64,000 nucleotides of DNA from Panorpa germanica (GCA_963678705.1 OY783204.1:21338759-21402758); one strand, 5' to 3'; positions 21,737 to 34,202 are shown, counted from the first letter of the stretch. Translations and numbers: made by a program. The notes: generated by a model from the letters alone, not told the origin.

Positions 21737-24127
21737 TGATAATATTTTATTAATCTTTCCGAACATTGTGAATGTAATCAGAATTCTCACAGTGGCAGCG
21801 ACGAGGCTGTGCGGATCCGTGCGTTTTTTTCAAACCTGTTACTCAGTGACAGTGTGATAATCTGCTCCAGTGTGAGAGATCCTTAAGCATGGTATAATAC
21901 AAGTATGTAAGTAGGTTAACTTCTAACATACCATGCACCCAGTGCCTCCCTCAATGAATCAGAATAATAATTGGATAATTAATTAAAACAAGATATCTCT
22001 TGAATATTAGATTGTAATTTCCTAAGATCGGAGAAGGCCCTTAGGGCCTAGAGCTGTGAAGTTAGGTGAAGTAGTTTTGTTCTCTGTTTTGTGTTCAACA
22101 GCATTCGAAGGGTAGTATTGAAGCTATGTAACAGAGGGCTCCTCAGGGCATACATCGGGTGGACACAGGCGGGTAATGATCATCTACCAGACTACACGCT
22201 GTTCTATCTGAATGGAGCGTAACACGATATGTTTGCGGATTGATTTTTGATATGTATATCGACTCTATTGTTCGAAATCAGATTTAGGATATCACATAAT
22301 GTTTGAGACTGTGACTCCAGGGTTTATAGTTACGAGTTAGAGACCAGTTGGCCTCGAGTGTTCGGCACCATTAACAAATATATAACATGTGGCAAGGATG
22401 GTCCAGATTGATGACGCAGTGATGTTTCAACGCTTGACTGCGGATTCCCTTCGTTAATCTCCGAGCAAGCTTTTCTAATACAAAACTTAAATCATAGCTT
22501 CAATACATATAACATTTTCCTTAAACAAATCATAATAATTAATGTTAAACGGTCTTAACTATAGCTTAATACGGATCATATTATTATGACATTATCGAAA
22601 CAGAAGTGGGATTGATCGGTCCCAAATAATTCTTACATATTCATTCACTACCCGAGTAGAATATTACCGTTGATATTGTTTTAAAACAGTTGTCTTGTAA
22701 TACCCTGTATTAACTTGCAGACGCTTTAAAGCTGTCAGAAAAATTACTTAAACTCACTTATAGTTTGATGGTCAATTTTTATATATGTTAGCGACACAAC
22801 TGTTTTTAAATGTTTTACAAGAGGGACGACCGATGCAAGAGGCCAAACATCCCCTGGACTCAATTTTAATTTCGCTATAAGTAGGAGCGAGAGGACATTA
22901 TCCGTGTGCATGAGAGTGAGTGAGACATATACTTGGTCACCTGGTCAAACTAGCAGGCAGGCATACGATCATTGTACATACTAACACTACTCAATCTTAC
23001 ACATTTTGTTCATAAGAAAATAAGAGATGTCTGGTGGCTCTGAAATCTTGCTCTACAAGGTTGTAATAGGAAAAGTAACGCGGCTGTCTGACTAGTGCCC
23101 TGCAGGGTTGGCCCTGATAAGATATTCTTTGTCAGTGCTTGATTAGTCTCTGATTAAACAAGCTCTAATGGGGCATGCATCTCAGGTAAATGTGTAGAAA
23201 TATATAATTTTCACTACCGGTTTTTTTCGCAATATATTTTGCGTGAGAAAATTATACAACCCCTTTGTGTAGGACATGCAAAACGGAGCGATGTAGTCGT
23301 AGTTCAGGTTGGACAACCTAACAAATTTAATAAGTATTATAGTTTGTATAGAGCTGTATAATTTATACAACGCTATGTACAGTTTATATCAGGTCAGTCC
23401 ATGGGGAGAGAAGACGGAGCAAGAGATAGAGACGGGGGTAGCGGTAGATTCTGTTCCTGTCATCGATGTACACCTCCGTTCAATACACCTACAACATTTA
23501 CAACATGGCCTTCTAACAAACTAAACTACCAATACAAATAATATGTTAATTTCCTTATATTTATCTTGTAAACTTCGATCGAGGACGCAAACCATTAGCT
23601 TAATTAAAACCAGTACATTAGCAGAAATTAATTATTATTTTCAATTAGTTGCGTTTGGACAACAGCCAATGTTTCCACTGTAAATTGAATTTTAGTGTTA
23701 ATAAGACAAAGAACACTCAGACGAATGTACACTCGTACATTTAACTGAACTAAATTTTATTCTTTTCTTTACATCTTATTTTATGATTTAGAGATCGCTT
23801 GCTAAGGAAAGTGTTTTCAATTTACAGCTAACTGAGGTTTATTATAACCATTGGTTGATACTTTTGTATCTCAGCTCTAAACCAAGCAAAATACAACGGT
23901 TATATTTTTCTATTTTCTAGGTTAACCTTCAGTTATATAATAACTGTTGTGGATAACTGAAAAAACGGTGCTAAGAAATCTATTTTGCAGCTTTATAAAG
24001 TTATATTTCTGATAATTTTATGTAATTTAAGTTCACCCAAGCTTACCAGCCAACGTTATATTAGTTCCAACATAAGTCCGACAACTTGGAGCGAGCTAAG
24101 CACCTTTTGGTTTTATTTTGTTATTTA
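21737..24127. other. unassigned spacer
   Basis: About 2.4 kb with many stops in all frames. No domain, tandem repeat or recurring family was identified. The short frames at 23182-23524 show no recognisable motif. Confidence 0.3.
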
Positions 24128-24761
24128 AATGGGCTTGTGTCCTATGACTTAATTTTTATAAAAGTGTACTATATATTGATAAGGTGGGTTACTAGAACCT
24201 CAAATGTTCAATTATTTTTTAATAACTCCTTATATGCTAAGAGATATTAACAATTAAAAAAGTCATTTTGTCTCTTTAATTATTAAAGGGATTCAACGTT
24301 GTACACATTCCAAGTGTATGTGACATCACAATCCTTGTGTAAGGTTACCAACCTTACAGCTCATAAATCTCTATGTATTTATATATCAAAATATCAAATA
24401 TTATTTACAGCTATTACAAGGAACAACCAAATTCCAATACTATGTCTGCCTTAGCAGGGTTAAATAAAATAAAAACTTATTATTCTTTGACTTGACTTGA
24501 TTATTTGAATACCAACAGCTACAAAACATTATTACAGCACTGACCTACTCAACAAATAACTGACGTTAAAATGCATTTCACGTCATACAAATATGGCCGA
24601 CCATTTCTAGCGCTAAAACTACAATTCAAACTTTTAATTGCTATATCTCCGTCAATATTTAGATATTTAATAAAATAGACACGCCAATACACATTTATTA
24701 ACATCAATTTCAATCAACAATTGAAAAATCGACCACTAAAAAATGAGGACACAAGCCCATT
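24128..24761 (+). mobile_element. AATGGGC-family element, copy C
   Basis: 634 bp, ends AATGGGCTTGTGTCCT and AGGACACAAGCCCATT (exact 16-bp inverted repeat). Colinear with copies B and D, and with the full internal GTGTAAGGTTACCAACCTTA dyad. Differences from B and D are scattered single bases. No open frame. Confidence 0.93.
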
Positions 24762-25044
24762 ATAATGTCAAATAACAGTATAACATCTACTAATATTTTG
24801 TAAATTAAATACAGCCAACTGAGAAAAACACAACATCTAATGATTATATTCGATTAAGAACAGGTAACATGAGACATAAGTAATTGTTATTTGAGTCACT
24901 CAGAAATCAATACAATTAAGTCTATTTATTGATATTTTAAATTTTTTGTTAATTTGGATCTTCAATGTATTAGAATTTTCTAATTCCTAATTTTCTTTAT
25001 TCTATTTAGACTTAACTGCATTGATTTCTTGACTTATATATTAA

Positions 25045-25359
25045 ACTAGCTGTCCCGCCCACGCGTTGCTGTGGCTAACGTTTTTGTCATATTACATTAC
25101 ATAGCGCCATCTATTGAATATTTACTCAATCTAGTCAACAGATGTCGCCATCTTTTAAAATCGTTTGAAGCTAACAGATAATTAGACAAATAATTTGCAA
25201 TAAGATAATATTGCAATCATAAATTGAGATGTAAGCTATCCTATCTTTCCAGTTGGATCAAACTGCACACGGTGTACAAATTTGATTAAAATCGGTTAAG
25301 TAGTTTAGGAGTCCATCGCGGACAAACAACGTGACACGTAATTTATATATATTAAGATA
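25045..25359 (+). repeat. RTE-like LINE/SINE 3' segment
   Basis: Starts ACTAGCTGTCCCGCCCACGC and ends with AAAATCGGTTAAGTAGTTTA, GGAGTCCATCGCGGACAAAC and a TATATATATTAAGAT tail. This start/end pair is a common arthropod interspersed-repeat signature that I associate with RTE-type LINE 3' ends and the SINEs using them. There is no coding capacity. TTATATATTAA-type sequence on both sides may be a target duplication, but low complexity makes this uncertain. Confidence 0.6.
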
Positions 25360-25365
25360 AGATAG

Positions 25366-25946
25366 CATATTGGTTGTACATAAAATTTAAATTTGTCACT
25401 ATCTTATTCGAATATAAAAAATAGTTATACTATTATAGTAATCACTAAAGTAATAGTTACCGTTCAAGAAATCTTAAAAAATTAAATTTGAAAAATTGAA
25501 ATTTATGTGTTTTGTTACAAATAGTTTTTATGCGTGTAAATGTAACGGTCATTACTGTAGAATGACATATATAGTAGAACACCCCACACCAAATAATTTC
25601 AAATACTAAAACCTCTTCTCCTCGTCTATCATTTCATGGATCCTTTCATGATTCAATATTCCAGCACGACTAGACACACGTTCACGTTTGGATGAACACA
25701 TTCTTTTACTATCAAGCAATTTTTCCACATTGTAGCACTCCTCTTTCCAACTTATTATTTTGATTCAACTATATGTTTCAGTATCTTTACAAATGCACTA
25801 GTCGTACGTACATCGATATGATACATTATATTTGAGCTTTAGTATGTATTGGTCCAGCTACATAATGTCTATATATGTATATATACGTCCTTACGTTGTA
25901 ACAGTCAAACATACAAGAGAGCGATTCAAGGATCGCTAGGTTTATA
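25366..25946. other. unassigned AT-rich spacer
   Basis: No gene or family recognised. The final bases hold the TA target of the mariner element. Confidence 0.35.
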
Positions 25947-25948
25947 TA

Positions 25949-26525
25949 CGAGGCGTGTTTTTTAAGTGAGTACCGTTTTGGAATTAAAAAAAGACGTGCA
26001 AAGATATCGCAATAATTTTATTTTTACATGAAAGCCTGTACCTTAATCTACTTTTCTACATAATTTCCGTGAATATTGAGGCACTTGTCATAACGTGGCA
26101 CCAGTTTTTGAATACCCTCCTCATAAAATTCTGCCGCCTGACTTGTATCACAACTGTTTTGACTTTTTTCATCATGCACATTTGTGCGGCCATCTTTAAA
26201 TGCTGTCACCCATTTCCTTACCATTCCATCACTCATAATGTTTTGTCCGTAAACTTCACAGATCTCACGATGAATATCGCTCGGTTTTACGCCTTTAGCA
26301 CTAAGAAATCGTATAACAGCCCGTACTTCACAAGCGGCGGGACTCACGATTGTCGGAGGCATCTTAAACACTCAGTAAACAACGTATATAATGAAGAATC
26401 AGACTGTAATGGCTGTAGAAAAGTAGATTAAGGTACAGGCTTTCATGTAAAAATAAAATTATTGCGATATCTTTGCACGTCTTTTTTTAATACCAAAACG
26501 GTACTTACTTAAAAAACACGCCTCG
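25949..26525 (-). mobile_element. mariner deletion derivative with 112-bp inverted repeats
   Basis: A 577-bp element flanked by TA on both sides (25947-25948, 26526-26527). It has nearly perfect inverted repeats from 25949-26060 and 26414-26525, beginning CGAGGCGTGTTTTTTAAGT; only a few mismatches were seen. The left repeat includes the stop codon and last codons of the transposase frame. Full mariners are about 1.3 kb; here roughly 700-750 bp of the coding region are missing, so it can only move if a relative supplies transposase. Confidence 0.93.
26048..26371 (-). pseudogene. internally deleted mariner transposase
   Basis: 107 codons on the minus strand, open throughout. Residues about 12-72 are the mariner N-terminal helix-turn-helix: AVIRFLSAKGVKPSDIHREI, then VYGQNIMSDGMVRKWVTAFK and a DGRTNVHDE linker. 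That part binds the inverted repeats. At about residue 75 the frame jumps to the normal C-terminus, AAEFYEEGIQKLVPRYDKCL followed by NIHGNYVEK. All of the catalytic core (the DD34D triad) is missing, yet the junction kept the frame. Mariner transposases are about 340-350 residues. The product could in principle bind the inverted repeats without cutting, but whether it is expressed is unknown. Confidence 0.92.
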
Positions 26526-26527
26526 TA

Positions 26528-27189
26528 CTACATTGGAAATTCGATTAATTAATCGCAAATCTAGATTACACAGAACACCTATCCTAAATCAAAGAAATCC
26601 AATAGTTATTACACTACACATTAGACCTTGGTATTTCTTTAATACTACCTGTAAGTATTACCTACTAATTGTTAAATCCTTAAACACACATAGAACGAAT
26701 TGTAAAAGAGCAAAGTTCACTAAACTAAAGAATAATTATAACAATATTAACACTTATAACTAATTAATTATTAATTATCATTCCACACACACACACACAC
26801 ACACATTTCAGGAATTTGTTACCTAACGAAATTGTATACTCCATCTAGTCTAGATGCCATCACCGAACCGACTCTAAACCCAGGCTAGTTTTAGGTAAAG
26901 TTTTCTTGGAAAACTTTCCTACTACTTCCAGCGAGCATCCGAGGAAACTCGAGAACTATCGAACGATGGCTTGTTTAGCACAAAATAGGAAAAGCAACAG
27001 GAGAAACAATTTTGTGATCGCAGCAATCACATCGATTTCAAGTAATAATTTCAATACTATATAGTATTTTGATGTTCAATAGTTTTAATATTCTGTTTGG
27101 TTTTATTTCTAATATCTCTAGATATATTATCATAATATTGTTTTGAAAAAACAACGTAAGGTCGAACGGCTAATATTGGATAAATGTGC
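26528..27189. other. AT-rich spacer with (CA)n at 26784-26805
   Basis: Apart from an 11-unit CA microsatellite I see nothing. Confidence 0.5.
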
Positions 27190-27494
27190 ATTGGAATGTA
27201 TTTTTTTTTTTTTTTTTTTTTTTATTTAACGTAGGCCTATTTCCGATGCTGAGTCCTATCACCGACGACCTCCTTCAATGTTGGCAGTATTTATGGTGTC
27301 GTGGCCTCATATATGTGGGCTACACCACTGCCTAATAACTGTATGATTATGTATGACCATAATCAATATAAGTTCATAATAACCAAACCCAGAAAATATA
27401 TATCTGGTCCGGGGATCGAACCCGAAGACACAGCAGTCGGCGTCAAGCATCAATGCTCTCGCCCACTGTGTCGTCCATTTGGAATTGGAATGTA
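27190..27494 (-). mobile_element. tRNA-derived SINE, full-length copy 1 with target duplication
   Basis: The SINE body is 27201-27483 on the minus strand. The 5' head contains an A-box-like TGGGCGAGAGCATTG (complement of 27451-27465) and a B box GGGTTCGATCCCC (complement of 27411-27423), the internal RNA polymerase III promoter of a tRNA-like head. A ~190-bp body follows, ending in a poly(A) tail that reads as poly(T) at 27201-27223. The duplication ATTGGAATGTA flanks it (27190-27200 and 27484-27494). The LINE partner supplying the machinery is not evident; the tail is not that of the I-like element at 2222. Confidence 0.88.
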
Positions 27495-27984
27495 TAATTT
27501 GTCTGAGGTGTTTTAGTTATATTTTATTGTCAATATTTACCCTCGATATCATATATATGAATATCATTTATAAAATGAATGAAAAATGAATGTTTGTACC
27601 AATTGTTTTAATTCATTCAACAACAAAAAACCTATTTTGGGTATTGTAAAAGTGATAACTATCAACAACAACAATTTAAGAAATTTGGTTCTTGTTTAGA
27701 AATAGTATGCATAATTTTTTTTATTGCTAGTTTTCCTGGATTATTATACTATTTTGGAATTCTGAAGTTGCGCCAATTTTTAAAAAAACTTGCCATAGTA
27801 GTGTTCATACTTTTTTTACACCACGATGAGTTAAAATGGACTGGAAGTAAAAATCTTTAAAAATTTTAGGGAAAAAAATAATTTGGATTGATTTTTGTGT
27901 AAAAATTCTGGAATTTTTAATGGTTGTGGTAGATAGCAGTGCTATTTAGGTTACCGATACAAAAAAAATCAAAAATATTTGAAA
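27495..27984. other. unassigned AT-rich spacer
   Basis: May include the interior of the CAGGGTGTC repeat, but no boundary is visible. Confidence 0.3.
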
Positions 27985-28158
27985 AATTGTGGTCATGGTA
28001 GTTAAAAACATCTTAAGGTGTTTCAGTTATCGAAAGATTTTTATTATTTTTTGAAATTACAAAACAAAATGATATATTTTTCTTTTCTTTTTTTCTTGTG
28101 TAGTCATGAGCAGGACAACCCTCTGGTGCCTGCTTATCGTTGAATTTTGAGACACCCT
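27985..28158 (+). repeat. CAGGGTGTC-ended repeat, second copy
   Basis: ATTGTGGTCATGG, AAACATCTTAAGGTGTTTCA, a T-rich stretch, TAGTCATGAGC, TTATCGTTGAAT and the end GACACCCTGTGTA correspond to the copy at 16092-16275. The end is immediately followed by (TA)n. Confidence 0.55.
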
Positions 28159-28161
28159 GTG

Positions 28162-28163
<2 letters not shown>

Positions 28164-28224
<61 letters not shown>
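28164..28224. repeat. (TA)n microsatellite
   Basis: About 30 TA units directly after the GACACCCTGTGTA end of the preceding repeat. Confidence 0.9.
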
Positions 28225-28228
<4 letters not shown>

Positions 28229-28641
28229 GTGAGCTGGTTGTCTTCAGCAATCAGAACTTCATGTATCATACCCACACGTGTAGTAATGTATCAAGTGACT
28301 CCATCACATCCTAATTGGGTTTCCTCAATTCAATAATTCAGCACCATCCAACAGGTAACACCGTCATATCTATAATTCCAAATCACTTTGTGCTAACTTT
28401 GAGAGAATTAAATTTCTCAATCTTAATTCACTTATCTATTACTTCCGAGCAATAAGTTTGCCCCCTAGTTTATATAGATATATTATATAGATATATTATA
28501 TACATATATTTATTGTTCGGTTTGTTACTTCGCTCTTACAGTAGAATATTAATGATGTATTCGTACTATAAAATCCCTTTCCCAGTATAAGACCGGGCGT
28601 TACGTTATTTTTATTTACACTGTTAATATTTTATTTCATTG

Positions 28642-28918
28642 TTTTTTTTTTTTTATTTTTTTTTTTTTTATTTAACGTCGGCCTATTTCCGATGTCCTAT
28701 CACCGACGACCTCCTTCAATGTTGGCAGTATTTATGGTGTCGTGGCCTCATATATGTGGGCTACACCACTGCCTAATAACTGTATGATTATGTATGACCA
28801 TAATCAATATAAGTTCATAATAACCAAACCCAGAAAATATATATCTGGCCCGGGGATCGAACCCGAAGACACAGCAGTCGGCGTCAAGCATCAATGCTCT
28901 CGCCCACTGTGTCGTCTT
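28642..28918 (-). mobile_element. tRNA-derived SINE, full-length copy 2
   Basis: Very similar to copy 1 at 27190-27494; the main difference is a short deletion in the TGCTGAGTCC segment near the 3' end. B-box complement at 28851-28863, A-box complement at 28892-28906, poly(T) at 28642-28670 representing the tail. CATTGTTTT before and TTATTGTTTT after it suggest a T-rich target duplication. Confidence 0.85.
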
Positions 28919-29133
28919 ATTGTTTTTTTTTAATGGATACTTATATACTTACAAATTCAACGCTATAATATAATTAAGAAATTATTGTTTACAATATAGA
29001 AAAAGTTAATTAAGGTTGAAGCCAACAACATATAATTAAGATTCAATAGATATATAATAGGCCAATCATACATTTCTATTTTCTGTTGATGCTGTGAAAA
29101 GAATAACTCTAAGTGAATAATGGATAATATCTT

Positions 29134-29370
29134 TTAAAATCTAATCAATTTCTTGAATTCAGGTGTTAGGTTGGAGGTGGTAAACATTTTAAGTCGTTTG
29201 GATCTCAAAAAGAAGTCAAATTTGTCTTCCCCGTGAAGTGCTTCATATATGGCTGCAGATGTCAGCCATATTTTAGCAAAGTGCACGGGGTCACATTTGC
29301 TTGTCGGTACCATTTCAAAGATGTTTACAGCGGTGGTGATACTCCTGAGTAGTTGTAACCCTAGGCGCAA
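29134..29370 (-). other. unassigned 78-codon open frame abutting copy D
   Basis: A minus-strand open frame of markedly higher GC content than its neighbours. It starts six bases from the terminus of AATGGGC copy D. Its peptide (with EMVPTSKCDPVHFAKIWLTS and GEDKFDFFL) looks protein-like in composition, but I do not recognise it. The assigned first codon is TTG, so the frame enters from upstream rather than starting at an ATG. It could be a host exon or a fragment of an element cut by copy D. No splice sites or domain evidence support either. Confidence 0.2.
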
Positions 29371-29376
29371 ATTATT

Positions 29377-30015
29377 AATGGGCTTGTGTCCTATGTCTTA
29401 ATTTCTATAAAAGTGTACTATATATTGATAAAGTGGGTTACTAGAACCTCAAATGTTCAATTATTTTTTAATAACTCCTTATATGTTAAGAGATATTAAC
29501 AATAAAAAACGTCATTTTGACTCTTTAATTATTAAAGGGATTTAACGTTGTACACATTCCAAATGCATGTGACATCACAATCCTTGTGTAAGGTTACCAA
29601 CCTTACAGATCATAAATCTCTGCTATAAGTATTTATATATCAAAATATCAAATATTATTTACAGCTATTTCAAGGAACAATCAAATTTCAATATTATGTC
29701 TGCCTTTGCAGGGTTAAATAAAATAAAAACTTATTATTCTTTGATTTGACTTGATTATTTGAATACCAACAGCTACAAAACATTACCACAGCACTGACCT
29801 ACTCAACAAATAACTAACGTTAAAATGCATTTCACGTCATACAAATATGGCCGACCATTTCTAGCACTAAAACTACAATTCAAACTTTTAATTGCTATAT
29901 CTCCGTCAATATTTAGATATTTAATAAAATAGACACGCTAATATACATTTATTAACATCAAATTCAATCAACAATTGAAATATCGACCACTAAAAAATGA
30001 GGACACAAGCCCATT
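29377..30015 (+). mobile_element. AATGGGC-family element, copy D
   Basis: 639 bp, ends AATGGGCTTGTGTCCT and AGGACACAAGCCCATT. Colinear with copies B and C, including the internal GTGTAAGGTTACCAACCTTA dyad and the CAAATATGGCCGACCATTTC block. No frame of its own. Confidence 0.93.
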
Positions 30016-31179
30016 GTCTTTTCCAAAATTAACCTTGACTTGCCACACGAATAAATACGATGGTCGAGTGTATCCACATTTGAGTATTTCTCACATAAAT
30101 TGCTATCCGTTATATTATGTCCTGATCTCTTTTCTCCTGTGGCATAAACTTTGTTGGTGAAGCGATATAAACAGGATCTCTATTCAGAATTTAGAAAAAT
30201 TTGTGATGTGTATTATTTATGTATATATATTTATATTTATGATGATTCGGACGGCTTTGTCGCTTGCAGTGTGCAACTAGACTTAACGACATAAGCCAAG
30301 GCTTAAATTTACTGTATAATATTCTTTGTTTTACTTTTATTCAAAATTTTATCTCTCTTAGTGCGCACCCTATACCTGTAAGTGAGAATGTCTCAAAAAG
30401 CTTTAACTTTGAAATCCAGTTGAAGTTGAAGGTTTATTTGACCATGTACGAGTAAGATCAAAGTTGTGTAACTCAATAAGCCAGAGACGAGATTAGAGAT
30501 TGGGTCGAGTTAGTCACTTGAAATTATTACGAGGATAAACAAACAACGGCTTCAACTGAACTCAACTCTATTCGCACTGTGTCATTCTATTCAAGTAACG
30601 ACCGTCGTTAATGATCGTAAAACGGCCTAAGTAAATGTCGTATTAAAATCGTTTAATAACGGTTTACTTCAGATTAGCATTTATATTGGGTCACATGAAC
30701 TGAAGTGAAGTAAGATCTAAAATAAGACGTAAATCTAACGTCAAGGATGACTTTGTGCTGGGGGAAAGGGAATTACACAGGTATAAAATAGAAACATCAG
30801 ATATTACTAACACTAACAATAGATAGTACAGTATAATGCATAAATTACTGACAAACTTTATGACATTGACATCTAATATTAAAATACTATTAAAATTTTT
30901 ACAAGGCTTTGTGTCTAATAAATAAAATTTAATAATTTCTACATATATTTTTTAAAAATATTTTTAATAGCTTCACCAGGACCCAGTTCTTTTTTCTCCA
31001 TAAATTTCAAGACAACTACCCCACTTAATTAATATTTATATAATATAGTATAAATAATCTATGCAATTAGAATATCGTAAAATTAATTTAAATAAAAAAT
31101 AAGTATAATGCATATTTTATTTATTATATGGTAATAACAAATTTCTGATTTTTGCATTATTTTTCGTAAAATTGGATTT
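30016..31179. other. unassigned AT-rich spacer
   Basis: No gene or repeat family recognised in about 1.2 kb. Confidence 0.35.
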
Positions 31180-31565
31180 GTGAACCAAGTCTTAATTTAT
31201 ATAAAACTGTCTACTAGAACCTCAAATGCCCAATTATTTTGAAAGAACTCGCTATATTTAAGTAGTTATAAAATATTAAAATAGTCGTTTTATCTCTTTA
31301 ATAATTAAGGGAATCCAAAGTTAAAAATACCACTGCATGGAAATGACGTACCATGACTCTCGCTGATTAGACATTTTTTATACAACAGAGATGCATACGA
31401 GTGTGTGTATGATATATATCTAATCAAGTTTTATATTACGATGGTAGCGAAAAAGAAAAATATGACGTCTTAAATTCAAATTTGATATAGGTATAACTCC
31501 GTCAACTTTTAGATATTTAAAAAAATAAAAATTTATACATACATTAAATGACGCTTAAATATGCC
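31180..31565 (+). repeat. diverged relative of the AATGGGC family
   Basis: CTTAATTTATATAAAACTG, CTAGAACCTCAAATG, CAATTATTTT, TTTATCTCTTTAATAATTAA, TATAACTCCGTCAACTTTTA and ATATTTAAAAAAATA occur in family order and spacing. The middle, with ATACAACAGAGATGCATACG, differs. This is an older subfamily; the termini are not preserved. Confidence 0.6.
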
Positions 31566-33080
31566 TATTATTTTTATTTGTTTTTGTTTGGATCTAAAAC
31601 AGATTCATTGACATATTTTTAATTTCATAAAGTTCAATAGCTAGGATTCAAACCATATGATAATAGATGGCGCCTCATGATATATCAATGACTTCAAATA
31701 GACTAACTACTTACTACAAATGTAGAATCATTTCTTTCATCAATTTGTTACTATGGTAGCAATGTTTTATCTTCTGATAACTGTCACTTTTCAATTTCTG
31801 TAAAAGTAAGCGTATACAGGCACGCATGACTCACGTCAAACGCATTATCGTTTAAAACAAAAAGGAAGGGGTGAGCACTACGATTTTTAGCGTTATTGTT
31901 GGCATTTTTAACAAAATTGCTTAGAAAAGTAACTCGGTATATAATATACGATCGTAAGTCGATTTCAGTTGTTGTCTGAGTAGACCTGTACCAGTCATGT
32001 GTACTCCTTCACTTCTCTTTCATGTTTGATACGATAAATCCATGCATTTAATGCGGGTTATGCGTACGATGCGGACACAATAATGTGTTATGGTATTATT
32101 AAATAAAGGCAAAGTTTGGTATGTTTTTATTTTGGAATTTTATTTAAGTTAGAATATAAATTTAGAGTTATAAATTTAGAATAACAATATAATTTTGAAT
32201 TTAGAATTGATGTTGACTCTTCAGAGTACGAAAATATAATGAAGGTTAGCTTAGAAATTATAATAGTTTTGAGTTTAAAAATAGAAAGAAGTAACTAACG
32301 GTAGTACCTCCCTCTATTATATAGAGGTTCAACAAACTAGGAAGAAGCGTTTTGAAACATAACGTACCAAAGACTGACAGTAATATATAAATTATATACA
32401 TAATACATAAATACATATAGTACAACTAATGAAATTTTCAATAAACAAAGTACATAACTTTTAATAAAATTGTAATAGTATTCAATAGCAAAAAGAAAAC
32501 AGTGCATTCTAGTTTGAACCGAATAGAACCAACGTAAATGCATATTGTTAAATGCATAAAGGTCGAATAATATTAAACGTAGAATATTCTTTTGTAATGC
32601 TGTATATAATAATCCTGTAGAATAAAATACATCTATGGCATGGATGCTGGTGTATATTGAATAACATTATGTATTATTCCACAGGGAAATTGAAACAATT
32701 TTAATACGCAAACCTTCGTTGAATGAACGAGTAGACCCAAGCAGGAGTGGCTGCAGGATATCAGGCGCTCCGATGCAACTGTTGTATACACTGTCGTATT
32801 TAAGGATATGGTGAAAATTAAATAATAAAACAAGAGCCCCATTTTAGAGCGACGTGTTTGTAATATGTGTTATTTGATTTAAAGTACCCCTACCTGACAC
32901 CTCTTTAGATAATGCAATTTTTAATTTAGTTTCTTTAATTTCTCTCTAGTGTAATTTAATATGGGTTTACTATTCGTCGCAACCCTTGCTCAAGTATAAT
33001 GTTACCCTAAATGTTATAAATATTTTGATAAGGACCTAAGAACAATAGTTCTAATAGAAAAAATGAATGCCTTACCGGCA
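31566..33080. other. unassigned AT-rich spacer
   Basis: No gene recognised. 32150-32215 contains repeated AATATAAATTTAGA-like motifs that also occur at 38170-38250. Confidence 0.35.
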
Positions 33081-33198
33081 AAACCTGATAGGATTCAATT
33101 CTGGAACCTGATAGTGTACTAGTCGGGAACCTGATGTGGTTCTAGTCGGGAACCTGGTGGGGCTCTAGTCGTGAACCTGATGTGGTTCAAGTCGGGCT
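33081..33198. repeat. 23-bp minisatellite
   Basis: Units read CTAGTCGGGAACCTGATGTG-GTT, starting at 33119, 33142 and 33165, with a partial unit at 33188 and two degenerate units before 33119. Units differ at a few positions (CTGGTGGGGCT in the second). Its GC content is clearly above that of the surroundings. Confidence 0.85.
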
Positions 33199-34202
33199 AA
33201 CCTTATTTGGTTCTAATTTTCCAAATAAGCAAACTTTTTATATTTTTAACACAAAATTTGTTTTAATCTTTTTTCAGTTAACCCCGATTTTACACATTTT
33301 TTGTATACTACCTTAATGCGGCCCTGGATTTCAGTTTTAAATATGAATTCACTATATTCGTGTGTGGTGTGGATTGAATATAATGCGCCGTATATTTTAT
33401 TATGTGTAATGAAATTTATGTAGTTCAGAACGTTGTATTATATTATCGCCATTCATTTCAATAGTGATGTAAATCTAAATCGCAAATGGCGGTGGTTTGG
33501 ATTTGTCGGGTTTAATCAGTCGTGAGTTTAACAGAGAGGAATAAATGCATAAATAGATTACAAATAAATAATAGATATGCTACGATAACAGAAGTAATGT
33601 TAAAATCATTACAATAATTATAAAAGAATTCACGGTGAATTGGATAAGAATTGATATTGAATTTTTCATAGGTTCCAGTTTTCAACTGCCGTAAATGAGT
33701 AAGCTGGCGATTAAATTATTCTAACCTCATTTTTAATAAATGTGTGTCAGTACCAAACAAAAGTATACCATTAAAATTGGCAAAGTTTATACTATTTTTA
33801 TTCGAGAATATTCTCCAGCAAGCACAATATAAACTAGTATCTATAAGAGAATAAATATTGAAAGATGTCAAATAAAAAGTTGTTAACAAAATTGAGATGT
33901 GAGTCGTTTTAATTAAAATTTCTTCAAGAAGAATATTGCTGACGTGGTGACTTTTATTAAAAACTTCCCGATAGATGGTGTTAGTTATAAACATTAGTTA
34001 TTTATCTTGGGTCTATGTTTTTCGTCAACGTGTTAGAATGGTTGCCGTCTCGTAGGCTGTCAATTGTGATTAAATCAAGAAGAGCTGGGTCAGTCAAGAC
34101 GAATATTCGTTAAGAAAGAGTAGTTTATAAGAAACAGACGACTTAGAAACCGTATATAATTATTGTAAAATTGTAAAAAAGCGTATATAATGTCATTTTA
34201 GG
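33199..34202. other. unassigned AT-rich spacer
   Basis: No gene or repeat family recognised. Confidence 0.35.

Noticed and set aside
27400..27470. tRNA gene suggested by A and B boxes
   Set aside because: The head is not a complete cloverleaf, is followed by a SINE body and poly(A), and is repeated; it is a SINE promoter.
27301..27516. Open frame of 71 codons, repeated nearly identically at 28742-28933
   Set aside because: Both are the antisense of the tRNA-SINE; the shared peptide reflects the repeat, not a gene.
33081..33198. Direct repeats considered as a CRISPR-like array
   Set aside because: Units are contiguous without unique spacers, in a eukaryotic transposon-rich context; it is a minisatellite.
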